DNA of 64,000 nt, taken from NCBI GenBank assembly GCA_027493615.1, contig JAOSKK010000006.1, positions 1-64,000 on the forward strand, written 5' to 3'. Made by a program: the position numbers and the translations under genes. The stretch comes from Verrucomicrobiota bacterium. GTDB taxonomy: Bacteria > Verrucomicrobiota > Verrucomicrobiia > Limisphaerales > J093. Below the pieces are notes generated by a model. It saw only the letters and a list, made by a program, of their open reading frames with translations. It ran no database searches and had not been told where the DNA came from. Shown here in pieces: positions 48,079 through 57,398 of the stretch (positions are counted from its first letter, which is position 1; every line of letters begins with the position of its first letter).

Positions 48079-49374
48079 TCAACTCCGCAGAACGGACGCG
48101 ACCACGGACCGGATGGTCGCCAGGCCTTCCTCGGCGTGGGCCTGGGTCAGGTTCAGCGCGGGTAACAGCCGCACCACCTGCGGACCCGCCGGGACGGTGA
48201 GCACTCCCGCCGCGTGCAAACGGTCCACGAACTGGGCCGCGGCCGGCTTGGCTCCGCCCGCGAGCCCCGGCACGCGCTCCTTCGGGGCCAGCTCGAAGCC
48301 GAGCATCAGACCGAGACCCCGGACGTCGACGATCACTTGCGGAAACTCGGCAGCGAGCTTCTCGAGCCCGGCCTTCAGCCAGGCGCCCAGATGGCGAGCA
48401 TTGGCCTCGAGGCCGTCGCGCTCCACGACCTCCAGCACCTTCAAGGCGACCGTGCAGGCCAGCGGGGTGCCGCCGTAGGTCGTGGCGTGCATGCCCGGCC
48501 CGAGCAGATCGGCGTACGGTTCCCGCACCCAGAACGCGCCGATCGGGAAGCCGCCCCCAAGGGACTTCGCCATCGAGACCCCGTCCGGCAGAAACCGTTC
48601 GCTGCCCGGAACCCCCTCCAGCAGGCGCTGAAAACTCTGGAACCGGCCGGTGCGGAAATGGCCGCACTGCACGCCGTCCATGAGCAGCAACAGCTTCTTC
48701 TCGTCGCAGAGGGCGCGGAGCCCCAGCAGGTACTCGGGGGTGGCCGGCGTGATGCCGCCTTCACCTTGTACGCCCTCGATAAGGACGGCGACGGTGGCCG
48801 GCGAGAGGGCGGCGCGCACGGCGGCGAGATCGTTGTAAGGGACATGCCGGAAGCCCGGCACCATGGGCTCGAAGCCGCGCTTGACCTTGTCCTGGCCCGT
48901 CGCCGCGATGCCCGCGAGCGTGCGGCCGTGGAACGAGTTGAAGGCGGTGAGGATCTCGAAGCGGCCCTCGTCGTGGCCGAACCGCCGGGCGAGTTTGTAG
49001 AGACCCTCGTTGGCCTCGCCGCCGCTGTTGGCGAAGAAGACCTTGCCGGGGCCGATGTGCCGGACCAGCGCCTGCGCCAGCCGGCCCTGCGGTTCGTGGT
49101 AGTAGAGGTTCGAGACGTGGATCAGGTGGCGCGACTGCTCGATCAGGGCCGCGGTGAGGTCGGGCGACGCGTGGCCGAGGCAGTTCACGGCGATGCCGCC
49201 GCCCAGGTCGAGGTAGCGACGGCCCAGGACATCCCAGAGCTCGCTGCCGGCACCGCGGACGAAGGCCAGGTCGAAGCGGCCGTAGCTGGGCACCACATAG
49301 CGTTGGAACAACGCCTGGACGTTCGCGAAATCGTTCCGGATCACCGGCGGCGGGGCAGGCACAATGTCTTTCAT
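48079..49374 (-). CDS. argD: Acetylornithine-type class III aminotransferase
   Basis: 431 aa, intact. PLP fold-type I class III: VFFANSGGEANEGLYKLAR, FHGRTLAGIAATGQ, VLIEGVQGEGGITPATPE, and SMAKSLGGGFPIGAFWV with the PLP-binding Lys. ATTYGGTPLACTVALKVL follows. Closest by motif to acetylornithine/succinyldiaminopimelate aminotransferase of arginine or lysine synthesis; ornithine or 4-aminobutyrate specificity cannot be excluded. Start ATG 49374 (MKDIVPAPPP). Confidence 0.85.
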   Translation of the reverse strand: MKDIVPAPPPVIRNDFANVQALFQRYVVPSYGRFDLAFVRGAGSELWDVLGRRYLDLGGGIAVNCLGHASPDLTAALIEQSRHLIHVSNLYYHEPQGRLAQALVRHIGPGKVFFANSGGEANEGLYKLARRFGHDEGRFEILTAFNSFHGRTLAGIAATGQDKVKRGFEPMVPGFRHVPYNDLAAVRAALSPATVAVLIEGVQGEGGITPATPEYLLGLRALCDEKKLLLLMDGVQCGHFRTGRFQSFQRLLEGVPGSERFLPDGVSMAKSLGGGFPIGAFWVREPYADLLGPGMHATTYGGTPLACTVALKVLEVVERDGLEANARHLGAWLKAGLEKLAAEFPQVIVDVRGLGLMLGFELAPKERVPGLAGGAKPAAAQFVDRLHAAGVLTVPAGPQVVRLLPALNLTQAHAEEGLATIRSVVASVLRS

Positions 49375-49649
49375 CAGCGCGGGCTGCTTAACCCACGGAA
49401 CCGGCCCCGAAAGCAAGCGGAAAGTGACGCCGTGGCGAGGGCCTCGACATAGTATTCGACCGAGTCCTTCCTGACAGGCGGCAGGGTCAGGTTATGCCCC
49501 CCGCGCGCCATGTGTTGTTGCACAGGGATCCCCTGACAGGGATCAGAGCCAGGAGGACGCCAGCGCAGCCCTGCCCCTTGCGGGGGCTGGTTGTCCAACA
49601 CCATGACCCACCGCGTCTCCGCCGCTTTGCGTCCCGTGGTCCCCTTCGC
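49375..49649. other. Intergenic, no feature seen
   Basis: 275 nt between argD and the DUF1080 gene. Small direct and inverted CCCTGACAGG motifs near 49470 and 49530, no gene. Confidence 0.4.
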
Positions 49650-50705
49650 CTATCTTCCCTCGACCAGCCAGATGTTCCGGTAGCGGATGGGATGCCCGTG
49701 ATCCTGCAACTGCAACGGGCCCTGCAGGCGATGCTTCGTGCCGGGAATCTCCTGTCGCTCGTGAATCATCACCCCGTTGTGCAGCACCGTGATCCTCGGC
49801 GCCTCCAGTACCTTGCCGTCGCCATCGAGCTTCGCCGGTTCGAAGGTGATGTCGTAGGTCTGCCAGGTTTCGGGAGGCAGACAGGCGTTGACCCGCGCGC
49901 GTGCGATCCCGTACAGCCCGCCGCAGTCGCCGGAGGTGTGGACGAGCCCGAACGAATCCAGCACCTGGATCTCGTAATGGTCCGCGAGATAGACCCCGCT
50001 GTTGGCGCGTCCCTGACCGCGATGGGACGGTTCCAGGGGCAGGCGGAACTCGACGTGCAGATGCTTGATCCGGCCGAACTCACGGCGGGTCCGGGTCTCG
50101 CCCTTGCCGGGTGCACACTCCATGCTGCCATCGTCCAGCGCTTTCCAGGCCGGGTTGGTCCACTGGCTCAGATCCGGTTTCCGCCCCGCTTCGAACGGGA
50201 GCAGAACCACGGCGTCCGCCGGGGGTTTCAGGCCGGCCTTGGGCGATTGGCTCTCGATGCGGTTCAGCCGGAAGGACAGCCCGTAGTCGCTGTTGGCGAC
50301 GAGCGCACCGTTCTTGATGTTCCCGCTCCAATGGTAACCGCCCGCGCGACCGAACAGCCCCACCTCCGGGCCGAACTGCCGCCCGTAGATCTCCACCGCG
50401 GCGCCGTCGTAACCTTCCCTTCCGGGTGCGGTGATCACTACGCGGTAATACCCGTCTCCCTCGGCCACCACCCGGGCGGTGGCGTCGAGCTTCGCGGTGC
50501 TGTCCGGGAGGAACACGCCCCGGTACTCACCCATGAAATCGTCCGCCACCGTCGCGGGCTGGACAACCGTCAGCAGGAGTGCGGCGGCGAGCCCGCGCCG
50601 AAGGCGGATCGCCCGGGGCGATGGCGGTTCTTGGGAGATGCAGAGTTCAGCCGTGGTCGGGTGCTTCCCGGACGTCGGGGGCATGCGGTTGCGGGTGTGT
50701 TTCAT
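49650..50705 (-). CDS. Exported DUF1080 (3-keto-disaccharide hydrolase-like) protein
   Basis: 351 aa, intact. ATG 50705 followed by an N-terminal stretch and hydrophobic signal LRRGLAAALLLTVVQPATVA. DUF1080 beta-sandwich motifs: IKHLHVEFRLPLEPSHRGQG, RANSGVYLADHYEIQVLDSF, GGLYGIARARVN and QGPLQLQDHGHPIRYRNIWL at the end, where the final conserved histidine and arginine sit. Hydrolyses or eliminates 3-keto-glycosides in characterised relatives. Last gene of a four-gene minus-strand operon with two oxidoreductases, which would make the 3-keto substrate. Confidence 0.85.
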   Translation of the reverse strand: MKHTRNRMPPTSGKHPTTAELCISQEPPSPRAIRLRRGLAAALLLTVVQPATVADDFMGEYRGVFLPDSTAKLDATARVVAEGDGYYRVVITAPGREGYDGAAVEIYGRQFGPEVGLFGRAGGYHWSGNIKNGALVANSDYGLSFRLNRIESQSPKAGLKPPADAVVLLPFEAGRKPDLSQWTNPAWKALDDGSMECAPGKGETRTRREFGRIKHLHVEFRLPLEPSHRGQGRANSGVYLADHYEIQVLDSFGLVHTSGDCGGLYGIARARVNACLPPETWQTYDITFEPAKLDGDGKVLEAPRITVLHNGVMIHERQEIPGTKHRLQGPLQLQDHGHPIRYRNIWLVEGR

Positions 50706-50783
50706 AGGTTCGTGGCTGCCGGAGAGTGGCACGGGTCGGATGGCTTGCACAAGGGCGCACCGCCTCTCCCGCGATAACCAGCC

Positions 50784-52436
50784 TCAACGCGCGGCTTGTC
50801 CCGTCACGATGGGCACATAGCCCACCTCCAGTCCTGGTGGCGGCGTCACGAGCAGCGCCGGATCGAGCGTCACCAACGCCCCGCGGCTGGGCGGGGCCAT
50901 GTAGTCCCGATCCGTCGGCCAGGCGGCATGGATCTTCTCGACGAAGGCCTGCAGCTTCGCCCGCTTCTCCTCACTCCAGGCGTATTGCTGGAACGACGGC
51001 TGATCCACGAATCGGTACCAGTGATAAGTCACCACCGAACCGTCCACGAGCTTCGTCGTGAAAGGCCCCAGCCGCGGGCCGGGCCGGCTCCAGGCCCCGG
51101 TCGTTGGCGAGGTGTAGGGCGGGCCGGGTGTGGCCCGCTTGAACGCCTGCGCATGCAATCCCGTTTCCGCGGGCACCTCGGCCGCCGGCACCGCGACACG
51201 CTCCTCGCCCTCGTGGCGGTAGTATTGGGGGAAGAGGCCGGACGCGCTGAGCTCGTTGGTAAACCACTGCAGGCCCCAGACGTTGTTCTCGAAGATCCGC
51301 GTGTCGAAGGCACGCTCGACGCCGGTGATCCGCTTGCCGTCCTGATCATAGCGCGTGGTGCGGGTCGTCAGCTTCGGCTTCCACGCACCGGCCGCGTCAA
51401 AACGTCCCGAGCAAGCCGGGCCGCCGTTGCGCCACGCCCGGAACGCATCCTGGAGGGCGGTCTTGGCGTAGTAGGTCACATCCTGAACCAGGAACGCCCG
51501 GCCTTCGGAGTCCACGGGGAACTGCAGCTTGGGGAGCTTGGAATACACCACGCCGCGGGCGTCCCGACTGTCGAACCGCGGCACCGTGTTGATCTCCATG
51601 GCACCGCCGCCCATGTTGCCCGGCCGGGCGTCGAGCCCGCGTCCGTAGAGGAAGGGGTAGTTGAACAGCTTGCCGATCTTGCTCCACGTCTCGGGGATGT
51701 AATAGGCGATGGGCCCTTTGAAGTTGGCCGCGCTCAGGAAGCAGGTCCAACTCTGATCGCCCGTGGGCGGGTCGCCGGTGGTGGGATCCGTGAAGGGCAG
51801 GGCCATCCAGGTGTAGCCGAGGAATGCACCATTGGGCTGCCCCTGGAAGGGCAGGGCATCGGGCGGGATCAACAGCCGGTTGCTCAACTGGGCGATGCCG
51901 AGTTGGTGGTCGGGGAGCGCCTCGTTGCTGTAGAAGAAGGACCACCCGGGCGAGCCCACCTCATAGTCGTAGCATTGCGGGGTGGCGTTCAGGCTGAACT
52001 TGGGCGGGCCGTAACGGAAGTGGTTGCCGGCCCAGTAGCCCAGGCCGCCTTCCAGCGTCTGGAAGACACTCTCCCAAGTCGGTCCCCGCTCCTTCCACGT
52101 GCGCGCCAGGGTGCCCTCCGGCGCCAGCGGCTGGTCTTTGTTGTCGGAGTTGTCCGGCGTCACCCACGAACTCGGCAAGCCGATCTGGAAATCCGCCAAC
52201 GGCTCGTCAATCAGCGGCCAGACCGCCGCGTAGAAGCCCATGCCCACGTTGTACCCGGAACCGGCCGGCGGCCGGTCGTGGCTGAACCCGATGTACCCGT
52301 GCAGCCCCGCGGAATGCGCCGTCACGACGCCGGCGGCGGCGGACGAGGCCGCCGACGAATCCTGCGGGTAGGCCGGTTCCGCCCAGGCGCCGGGCAACAA
52401 GACCGCGGTCGTCAAAGCAATGAGGGTCCTTGTCAT
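50784..52436 (-). CDS. Secreted protein of unknown function, 550 aa
   Basis: I do not recognise the family. Signal peptide MTRTLIALTTAVLLPGAWA. Aromatic-rich sequence with motifs GLHGYIGFSHDRPPAGSGYN, GYWAGNHFRYGPPKFSLNAT, WTCFLSAANFKGPIAYYIPE and HWYRFVDQPSFQQYAW. Start ATG 52436 sits one base after the stop of the upstream oxidoreductase (TGA-A-ATG), with AGGAGA 9 bases before it, so translation is coupled. Context points to extracellular carbohydrate processing. Confidence 0.8.
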   Translation of the reverse strand: MTRTLIALTTAVLLPGAWAEPAYPQDSSAASSAAAGVVTAHSAGLHGYIGFSHDRPPAGSGYNVGMGFYAAVWPLIDEPLADFQIGLPSSWVTPDNSDNKDQPLAPEGTLARTWKERGPTWESVFQTLEGGLGYWAGNHFRYGPPKFSLNATPQCYDYEVGSPGWSFFYSNEALPDHQLGIAQLSNRLLIPPDALPFQGQPNGAFLGYTWMALPFTDPTTGDPPTGDQSWTCFLSAANFKGPIAYYIPETWSKIGKLFNYPFLYGRGLDARPGNMGGGAMEINTVPRFDSRDARGVVYSKLPKLQFPVDSEGRAFLVQDVTYYAKTALQDAFRAWRNGGPACSGRFDAAGAWKPKLTTRTTRYDQDGKRITGVERAFDTRIFENNVWGLQWFTNELSASGLFPQYYRHEGEERVAVPAAEVPAETGLHAQAFKRATPGPPYTSPTTGAWSRPGPRLGPFTTKLVDGSVVTYHWYRFVDQPSFQQYAWSEEKRAKLQAFVEKIHAAWPTDRDYMAPPSRGALVTLDPALLVTPPPGLEVGYVPIVTGQAAR

Positions 52437-52437
52437 T

Positions 52438-53728
52438 TCAAACAATCTCCTCTCGCACCGCATCCCACCGCACCACCCGTTGCTCCTGTTGCGAGACCAG
52501 CGACATGAGGAAGGTCGCGGTCTCGATGAAGGCTTCGTCGGTCGAGCATTTCGGCGTGCCGCCGCTGCGGATACAATTCACCCAGTCCACCATGTGATTG
52601 GGTTGGGGCGGTGTCTTCGTCCGGTCATAGCCAGGCGGCAGGCCCGATTGCCGCCGAGAGTGTTCCGCGGGGGTGATCTCGAAGGTGGTCACGTCGTGCG
52701 CGATGGTGTCAAACCGCAGCGTGGCATCCCGGCCGCAAACCGTCACCGGCTGGCTGTCAGTGGTGTTCATGCTGCCGGAGAACGTGACGGTTCGGCCGAG
52801 CTTCTCGAACTGGTAGGTGGCCACCCACGTGTCGGGCACTTCACGATCGTCCTGGAGCAGCGCATTCAAGCCGAGACAGGCACAGGTGTCGGGGATGCCG
52901 TGACCGAGGAGGTACTGGACAAAATCAAGTTCATGGGAGAGCAGGTCGCCGGCATAGCCGGTGCCGTAGGCATAGTAACAACGCCAATGCCAGAAGTGCC
53001 GCTCGTTCCACGGAATGCGCTGGCGCCGGCCCGAGCCAGAGATCCCAGTCCACCTCCTTCGCGACCTGGGCCGGGTCGGGTCGGGTCCATTGGTCATAGT
53101 AACCGTACCAACGCCAGTTGGGATGGGAGGGTTCGGTGGACTTGAACCGGCCGGTGCGCACCAGCGTGACGGGCCCGAGGAGGTTCTGGGCCAGAAGCTC
53201 CCGGGCCTGCAGGGCGCAGGTGGCCTGCCGCGCCTGGTGGCCCAGTTGGAACACCACCCCGCTCTGGTTAAGCGCGTCCCGCATCTGCTTGGCTTCGGCC
53301 AAGGTCTTGGCGAAGCCCTTCTCGCAGTAGATGGCTTTGTTCGCCTTGGCGGCGTCGAGGACCATGGCGCAGTGCCAATGGTCCGGGGTGGCGATCACCA
53401 CGGCGTCCACGTGGGGATCGGCCAGCAGTTCCCGGTAATCCACATAGGCCTTCACGTCCGGGTTGCGGCTGCGCTCGATACCCTTCTGCCGGTGCGGCCC
53501 GTACACGTCGCAGACGGCCGTCACCTTGACGCCTGGGGCGTGGACCACCGCGTTAATGAGATCGCCTCCGCGCGTGCCCAGGCCGATGCAGCCCACGCCG
53601 ATCGTCTCGCCGGGAGAGCGGGCCGAGAGTGCGGCCGGAGCCAGGGACGACGTGATCGCCAGCGTCGTGGCCGCCTGGCTGGTTGCGCGCAGGAATTGAC
53701 GACGATTCAGGACGGGAAGATCGATCAT
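52438..53728 (-). CDS. Tat-exported Gfo/Idh/MocA oxidoreductase (one frameshift)
   Basis: Start ATG 53728, twin-arginine NRRQFLRATSQAATTLAITS. GVGCIGLGTRGGDL is the dinucleotide loop; VVIATPDHWHCAMV and AIYCEKGFAKT contain the EK pair. The frame shifts near 53025 between WLGPA and RRQRIPWNERHFWHW; the C-terminal domain continues (GYAGDLLSHELDFVQYLLG). About 429 aa. Starts 3 nt after the next oxidoreductase gene ends: same operon. Confidence 0.87.
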
Positions 53729-53731
53729 AGC

Positions 53732-55066
53732 TCAAAGGGTGAAGCCCGGTCGGTAGGGCGGGTTCACGAACTCGTCCGCCTCGGGGCAGTTCGGGAACTT
53801 CAGGTTCACCGGGTCCCACTCCAGCTTCTGGTTCATCCGGATGGCGATGTTGCCCAGCAGGACGACTTCCGTCAGATGCGCGGCGTGGTCGGCGAAGTTC
53901 GAGCCCGCAGGCGGGCCACCCCGGCAGGCGTCGAGGAACTCCTTCCAGTGCCCCACTGAGCGGGCGAGCTTTTGCGGGGGCCGGCCGAACTCCCGGCGTT
54001 TGCTTTCCGGGATCAACCGATCCCGGAGCATGATGCCCTGGTCGCCGACGTACATGGTGCCATCGCCGATGGCGAAGTCGGCCGCCGGATCCAGCGCCTC
54101 GGGTCGGGGCGGGCGCATGCCGCCGTCGTACCAGAAGATGCTCAGGGGCCCGTGGGTGTCGCTGGGGGCGAACCGGTAGTGGGTGATCGACGCCAGCGGA
54201 GCGGTCTCGCTGCTGATTTCCTTGGGCCGTTGCCAGTTGGTGGAGCAGGACTCGACACTGATCGGGTGGCCGATCTTGAGGGCTTTGAAAATAGCAGAGA
54301 GTTCGTGGCAGCCGATGTCGCCCAACACGCCTGTGCCGAAATCCCACCAGCCGCGCCAGGCAAACGGGTGGTAGCAGGGATGGTAGGGACGGGTGGGGGC
54401 GGGACCCACCCACAAATCCCAGTCGAGATGCGCGGGGGAGGGCGGCTGTTCCGGGGGCCGTGCGATGCCCCGCGGGGAGATATCCGGATTCCGATTGGAC
54501 CAGGCATGGACCTCCTTGAGCTTGCCGATGGCACCCGCCCAGATGAGTTCCGCCACGCGGCGCGGTTCCTCGCTGGCCTGGCCGAAGTTGCCCATTTGGG
54601 TGGCGACCTTGGTTTCGCGGGCGAGCTTCCCGATCATGCGGGCCTCGTAAACGCTGTGCGTGAGCGGTTTCTGACAGTGGACGTGTTTGCCGAGTTTCAT
54701 CGCCATGGCGGTCGCGACGGCGTGGACGTGGTCGGGCGTGGCGATGGTGACGGCGTCGATGTCTTTCTGCGTCTCGAACATTTTGCGGAAATCCGTGTAG
54801 AGCTTGGCCTGCGGGTACTTCTGGGCCAGGGCGGCCAGGTAATTGCGGTCCGGATCGCAGAGGGCCACGATGTTCTCGCCGGCCTGGGCGCACGAGGCCA
54901 CATCACCGGCGCCCATGCCGCCCACGCCAATCCCGGCGATGTTCAGTCGCTCGGAGGGCGGGGTCTGGCCCTGGCCCAGGACGTGGCGCGGGACGACGCT
55001 GATGGCGGTGGCGACGACCGAGGCGGTCTTGAGGAAGGCGCGGCGGTTGGACGGTGCCGGGTTCAT
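53732..55066 (-). CDS. Tat-exported Gfo/Idh/MocA oxidoreductase
   Basis: 444 aa, intact, first gene of the operon. Twin-arginine NRRAFLKTASVVATAISVVP. LNIAGIGVGGMGAGD dinucleotide loop, ATPDHVHAVATAMAM, HVHCQKPLTHSVYEAR (catalytic Lys) and GTGVLGDIGCHELSAIFKAL (active-site His region). The pairing of two such enzymes with a DUF1080 protein fits oxidation of a glycoside at C3 followed by cleavage of the keto-sugar. Confidence 0.9.
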   Translation of the reverse strand: MNPAPSNRRAFLKTASVVATAISVVPRHVLGQGQTPPSERLNIAGIGVGGMGAGDVASCAQAGENIVALCDPDRNYLAALAQKYPQAKLYTDFRKMFETQKDIDAVTIATPDHVHAVATAMAMKLGKHVHCQKPLTHSVYEARMIGKLARETKVATQMGNFGQASEEPRRVAELIWAGAIGKLKEVHAWSNRNPDISPRGIARPPEQPPSPAHLDWDLWVGPAPTRPYHPCYHPFAWRGWWDFGTGVLGDIGCHELSAIFKALKIGHPISVESCSTNWQRPKEISSETAPLASITHYRFAPSDTHGPLSIFWYDGGMRPPRPEALDPAADFAIGDGTMYVGDQGIMLRDRLIPESKRREFGRPPQKLARSVGHWKEFLDACRGGPPAGSNFADHAAHLTEVVLLGNIAIRMNQKLEWDPVNLKFPNCPEADEFVNPPYRPGFTL

Positions 55067-55109
55067 GCGAAATGAGGAGTGGGGTGGTGGAGGTTGGTGA
55101 TGAAGTTGG

Positions 55110-55485
55110 CTTAAGACGCGGCGAGTCTACGCCGGCGGCGGGTACGAGGGCAAGGCCGTGACGAGCACGGCCTGGTCGCGGGTGACCCGCAGGTTGTCGG
55201 GGCATCCAGCGGCGAACGCGAAGGGTCCACATACCCGCCCCCCAGGCCCAGGTCGTAGTGGCCCCCCCCGAACACGTTGTAGCCATACCCACCCACGCCG
55301 CGCAGGAACCGCCCCCGGCGCTCAGGGAGTTGGATGCAGGCCCGGGCAGGATTGGATGCCCTGGGACGGAGGCGGCGCGAGGCGGGGCGCGAACGTCCAG
55401 GGTACCTCGGTGATGCCGATCACGGCCAGTACCACCCCAGTTCGATGAGGGTGAAGCCGTGGGCAGCCCGTCACACGCGCGGTCC
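55110..55485 (-). pseudogene. PulG-type prepilin remnant
   Basis: On the minus strand HGFTLIEL is recognisable near 55455, followed after a lost base by VLAVIGI, then disjointed prepilin-like sequence including GIQSCPG and GGYGYNVFGGGHYDLGLGG near 55240-55300. Frame is broken several times and most of the gene is missing. Confidence 0.55.
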
Positions 55486-55654
55486 GGGGAGCGGCCCGGA
55501 GGTTCTCATAACCAACCGATACAGATGTGCTTCGCCCCTCGCAGGCATCGGTCGTGCCCGCCCGTAGCGATGGTTTCTGCCACGGCACTTGTGCCCGGCT
55601 CAAGGAGTTGCTTCCGAGCAGGTCCGGAAGCCGGACGCGCGCGGGTTTGCAGAT

Positions 55655-55960
55655 CCTCCTGACGTCGGCGCCTACGGTGAAGGGGGAGGTAGGAGTCGAG
55701 GTGACGAGACTCAAACATTCGCGCGGCATGGCAGAGCCTCCTGACGTCGGCTCCTACGGGCGAGGGGAGGTAGGAGTCGAGGTGACGAGACTCAAACATT
55801 CGCGCGGCATGGCAGAGCCTCCTGACGTCGGCTCCTACGGGCGAGGGGAGGTAGGAGTCGAGGTGACGAGACTCAAACATTCGCGCGGCATGGCAGAGCC
55901 TCCTGACGTCGGCTCCTACGGTGGAGGGGAGGCAGGAGTCGAGGTGACGAGACTCAAACC
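55655..55960 (+). repeat. Tandem 81-bp repeat, 3.8 copies
   Basis: Units begin at 55655, 55737, 55818 and 55899. Each has CCTCCTGACGTCGGCxCCTA, a short GC linker, then GGTAGGAGTCGAGGTGACGA, GACTCAAACATTCGCGCGGC and ATGGCAGAG. Copies 2 and 3 are virtually identical. The array ends inside the 3' end of the histidine kinase gene. Each unit holds an imperfect GTAGGAG...CTCCTAC dyad with its neighbour. Confidence 0.92.
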
Positions 55961-57273
55961 AGCGGCAATCGCAGCCGAGCGATGCAGCCGGAGCGGTCCG
56001 CACGATTCTCGAGCTGGAGACTGCCGCCATGCGCCTCCGCAATCTGCCGGCTCAAGGCCAGGCCAATCCCCGATCCGCCCGGCTTGGTCGTGAAGAAGGG
56101 CACGAACAAGTTTGTGGTCGTGCCCAGCCCCGGACCTTCGTCCTCGATCCGGATCTCGACGGCGCTGGGAAGCTTCGCCCAGGTGAGCCGCACCTGGCCG
56201 CCGGTCTCGAGCACGGCGTCGGTCGCGTTGCACAACAGGTTGATCAGGAGTTGCTCGAGTTGGGCAGCGTCGGCCGGGACCCGCAGGGGCGGCCCCTCGG
56301 CTAAGATCACCTCGCGTCGGCGCTCGAGCTGCGCCACCCGCTGGAGCAAGGGACCGAGATCGACCGGCACAAGCTTCGGGGCCGGCAAGCGGGCCAGCTT
56401 CGAGTAGGACTCCAGGAAGCGCGTCAGGGCGTCGGCGCGCGAGCCCACGATGGCTAGGCCGCCCTGGACGTCGTCGCGCCAGTCTTCCGGAAGCGGGTCA
56501 CGCGCCAGCAGGCTGGCCAGGCTGCCGGCGATGGACTTGATCGGCGCCAGCGAATTGTTGAGCTCGTGTCCCAGGACCCGGATGAGCCGCTGCCAGGCCT
56601 GTCGTTCCTCGTCGCGCAAGGCCTGGCTGAGGTCGGCCAGCACCAGGAGGTGATGGGAAACGCCGCCCTGGCGGAAGGTGGTGCGGCGCATGCCCCAGCG
56701 ACCGAGCCCGCCCGGGAAGCTGGCCTGGAAGGTCCGCGCCGCGGCGCCGACCAGGCAGTCCGCAAGCCCCAGTTCGCCGGCGGTTCGACCCGTGGCCCGC
56801 TCGACGGGTTGCGCCAACAGCCGTTCCGCCGCCCGGTTCGCCAACCGCAGGCGTTGCTGGTCGTCAAAGGCGAACACGGCGACGTCGATCTCGCCCATGA
56901 CGGTGCGCAGGAGAGCGGTCGCCTCAAGGGCCCCGAGCCGTTGTTCTCGCAGGGACTCGATCAGCCCGTTGAGCTCCAGCAGCACCTCGCCCAGCGGATC
57001 GCCGCCGCGGGCGCCGCGCGCCTGGATCGAGAAGTCGCCTTCGCGCAGGGCGGCCAGCAGTCCCGACACCGTCAGCAACGGTCGCCGGACGCGGTCGCGC
57101 ACGGCCAACGTGCCGGCCACGAGGGCGAGCAGGAGCAGGATCGTGAGCGTCCACTGAAGCCACAGGCTGGCCGGCGCACTCCAGGCGAGCAGCAGCGCGG
57201 TGACCGTGGCGGGCAGGGTCGTGCCCAGTACCAGCAAGAGCACCTGCCGGCCGTGAGGGAGTCGCGACAGCAT
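55954..57273 (-). CDS. Membrane sensor histidine kinase (NtrY/AtoS-like)
   Basis: 439 aa, intact. Two N-terminal membrane helices (VLLLVLGTTLPATVTALLLA and LWLQWTLTILLLLALVAGTL), a HAMP-like linker, a PAS-like domain (VAVFAFDDQQRLRLANRAAE), then GHELNNSLAPIKS with the phosphorylated His, N-box LLINLLCNATDAV, G1 IEDEGPGLG and G2 GGSGIGLAL. The HELNN type of H-box is typical of partners of sigma54 activators, which matches the response regulator just upstream. Confidence 0.92.
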   Translation of the reverse strand: MLSRLPHGRQVLLLVLGTTLPATVTALLLAWSAPASLWLQWTLTILLLLALVAGTLAVRDRVRRPLLTVSGLLAALREGDFSIQARGARGGDPLGEVLLELNGLIESLREQRLGALEATALLRTVMGEIDVAVFAFDDQQRLRLANRAAERLLAQPVERATGRTAGELGLADCLVGAAARTFQASFPGGLGRWGMRRTTFRQGGVSHHLLVLADLSQALRDEERQAWQRLIRVLGHELNNSLAPIKSIAGSLASLLARDPLPEDWRDDVQGGLAIVGSRADALTRFLESYSKLARLPAPKLVPVDLGPLLQRVAQLERRREVILAEGPPLRVPADAAQLEQLLINLLCNATDAVLETGGQVRLTWAKLPSAVEIRIEDEGPGLGTTTNLFVPFFTTKPGGSGIGLALSRQIAEAHGGSLQLENRADRSGCIARLRLPLV

Positions 57274-57291
57274 GGGGTGGAGGTGTCAGGT

Positions 57292-57362
57292 CGTAGGCGC
57301 CGACGTCAGGAGGCGTGGAGAGCCGGGGTTTGGCACGTCGCCTCCTGACGTCGGCGCCTACG
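57292..57362. repeat. Long perfect inverted repeat between regulator and kinase
   Basis: GTAGGCGCCGACGTCAGGAG at about 57293 and its exact complement ending at 57361, 22 bp per arm, around a ~27-nt spacer. Same family as the 81-bp repeat units. Confidence 0.9.
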
Positions 57363-57398
57363 GTCTGGGGCGTCATCGTGGGGAGCAGGGAGGATCGG

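Noticed and set aside
55655..55960. Tandem 81-bp units as a CRISPR array
   Set aside because: The units are identical throughout with no variable spacers and no cas genes nearby; it is a plain tandem repeat.
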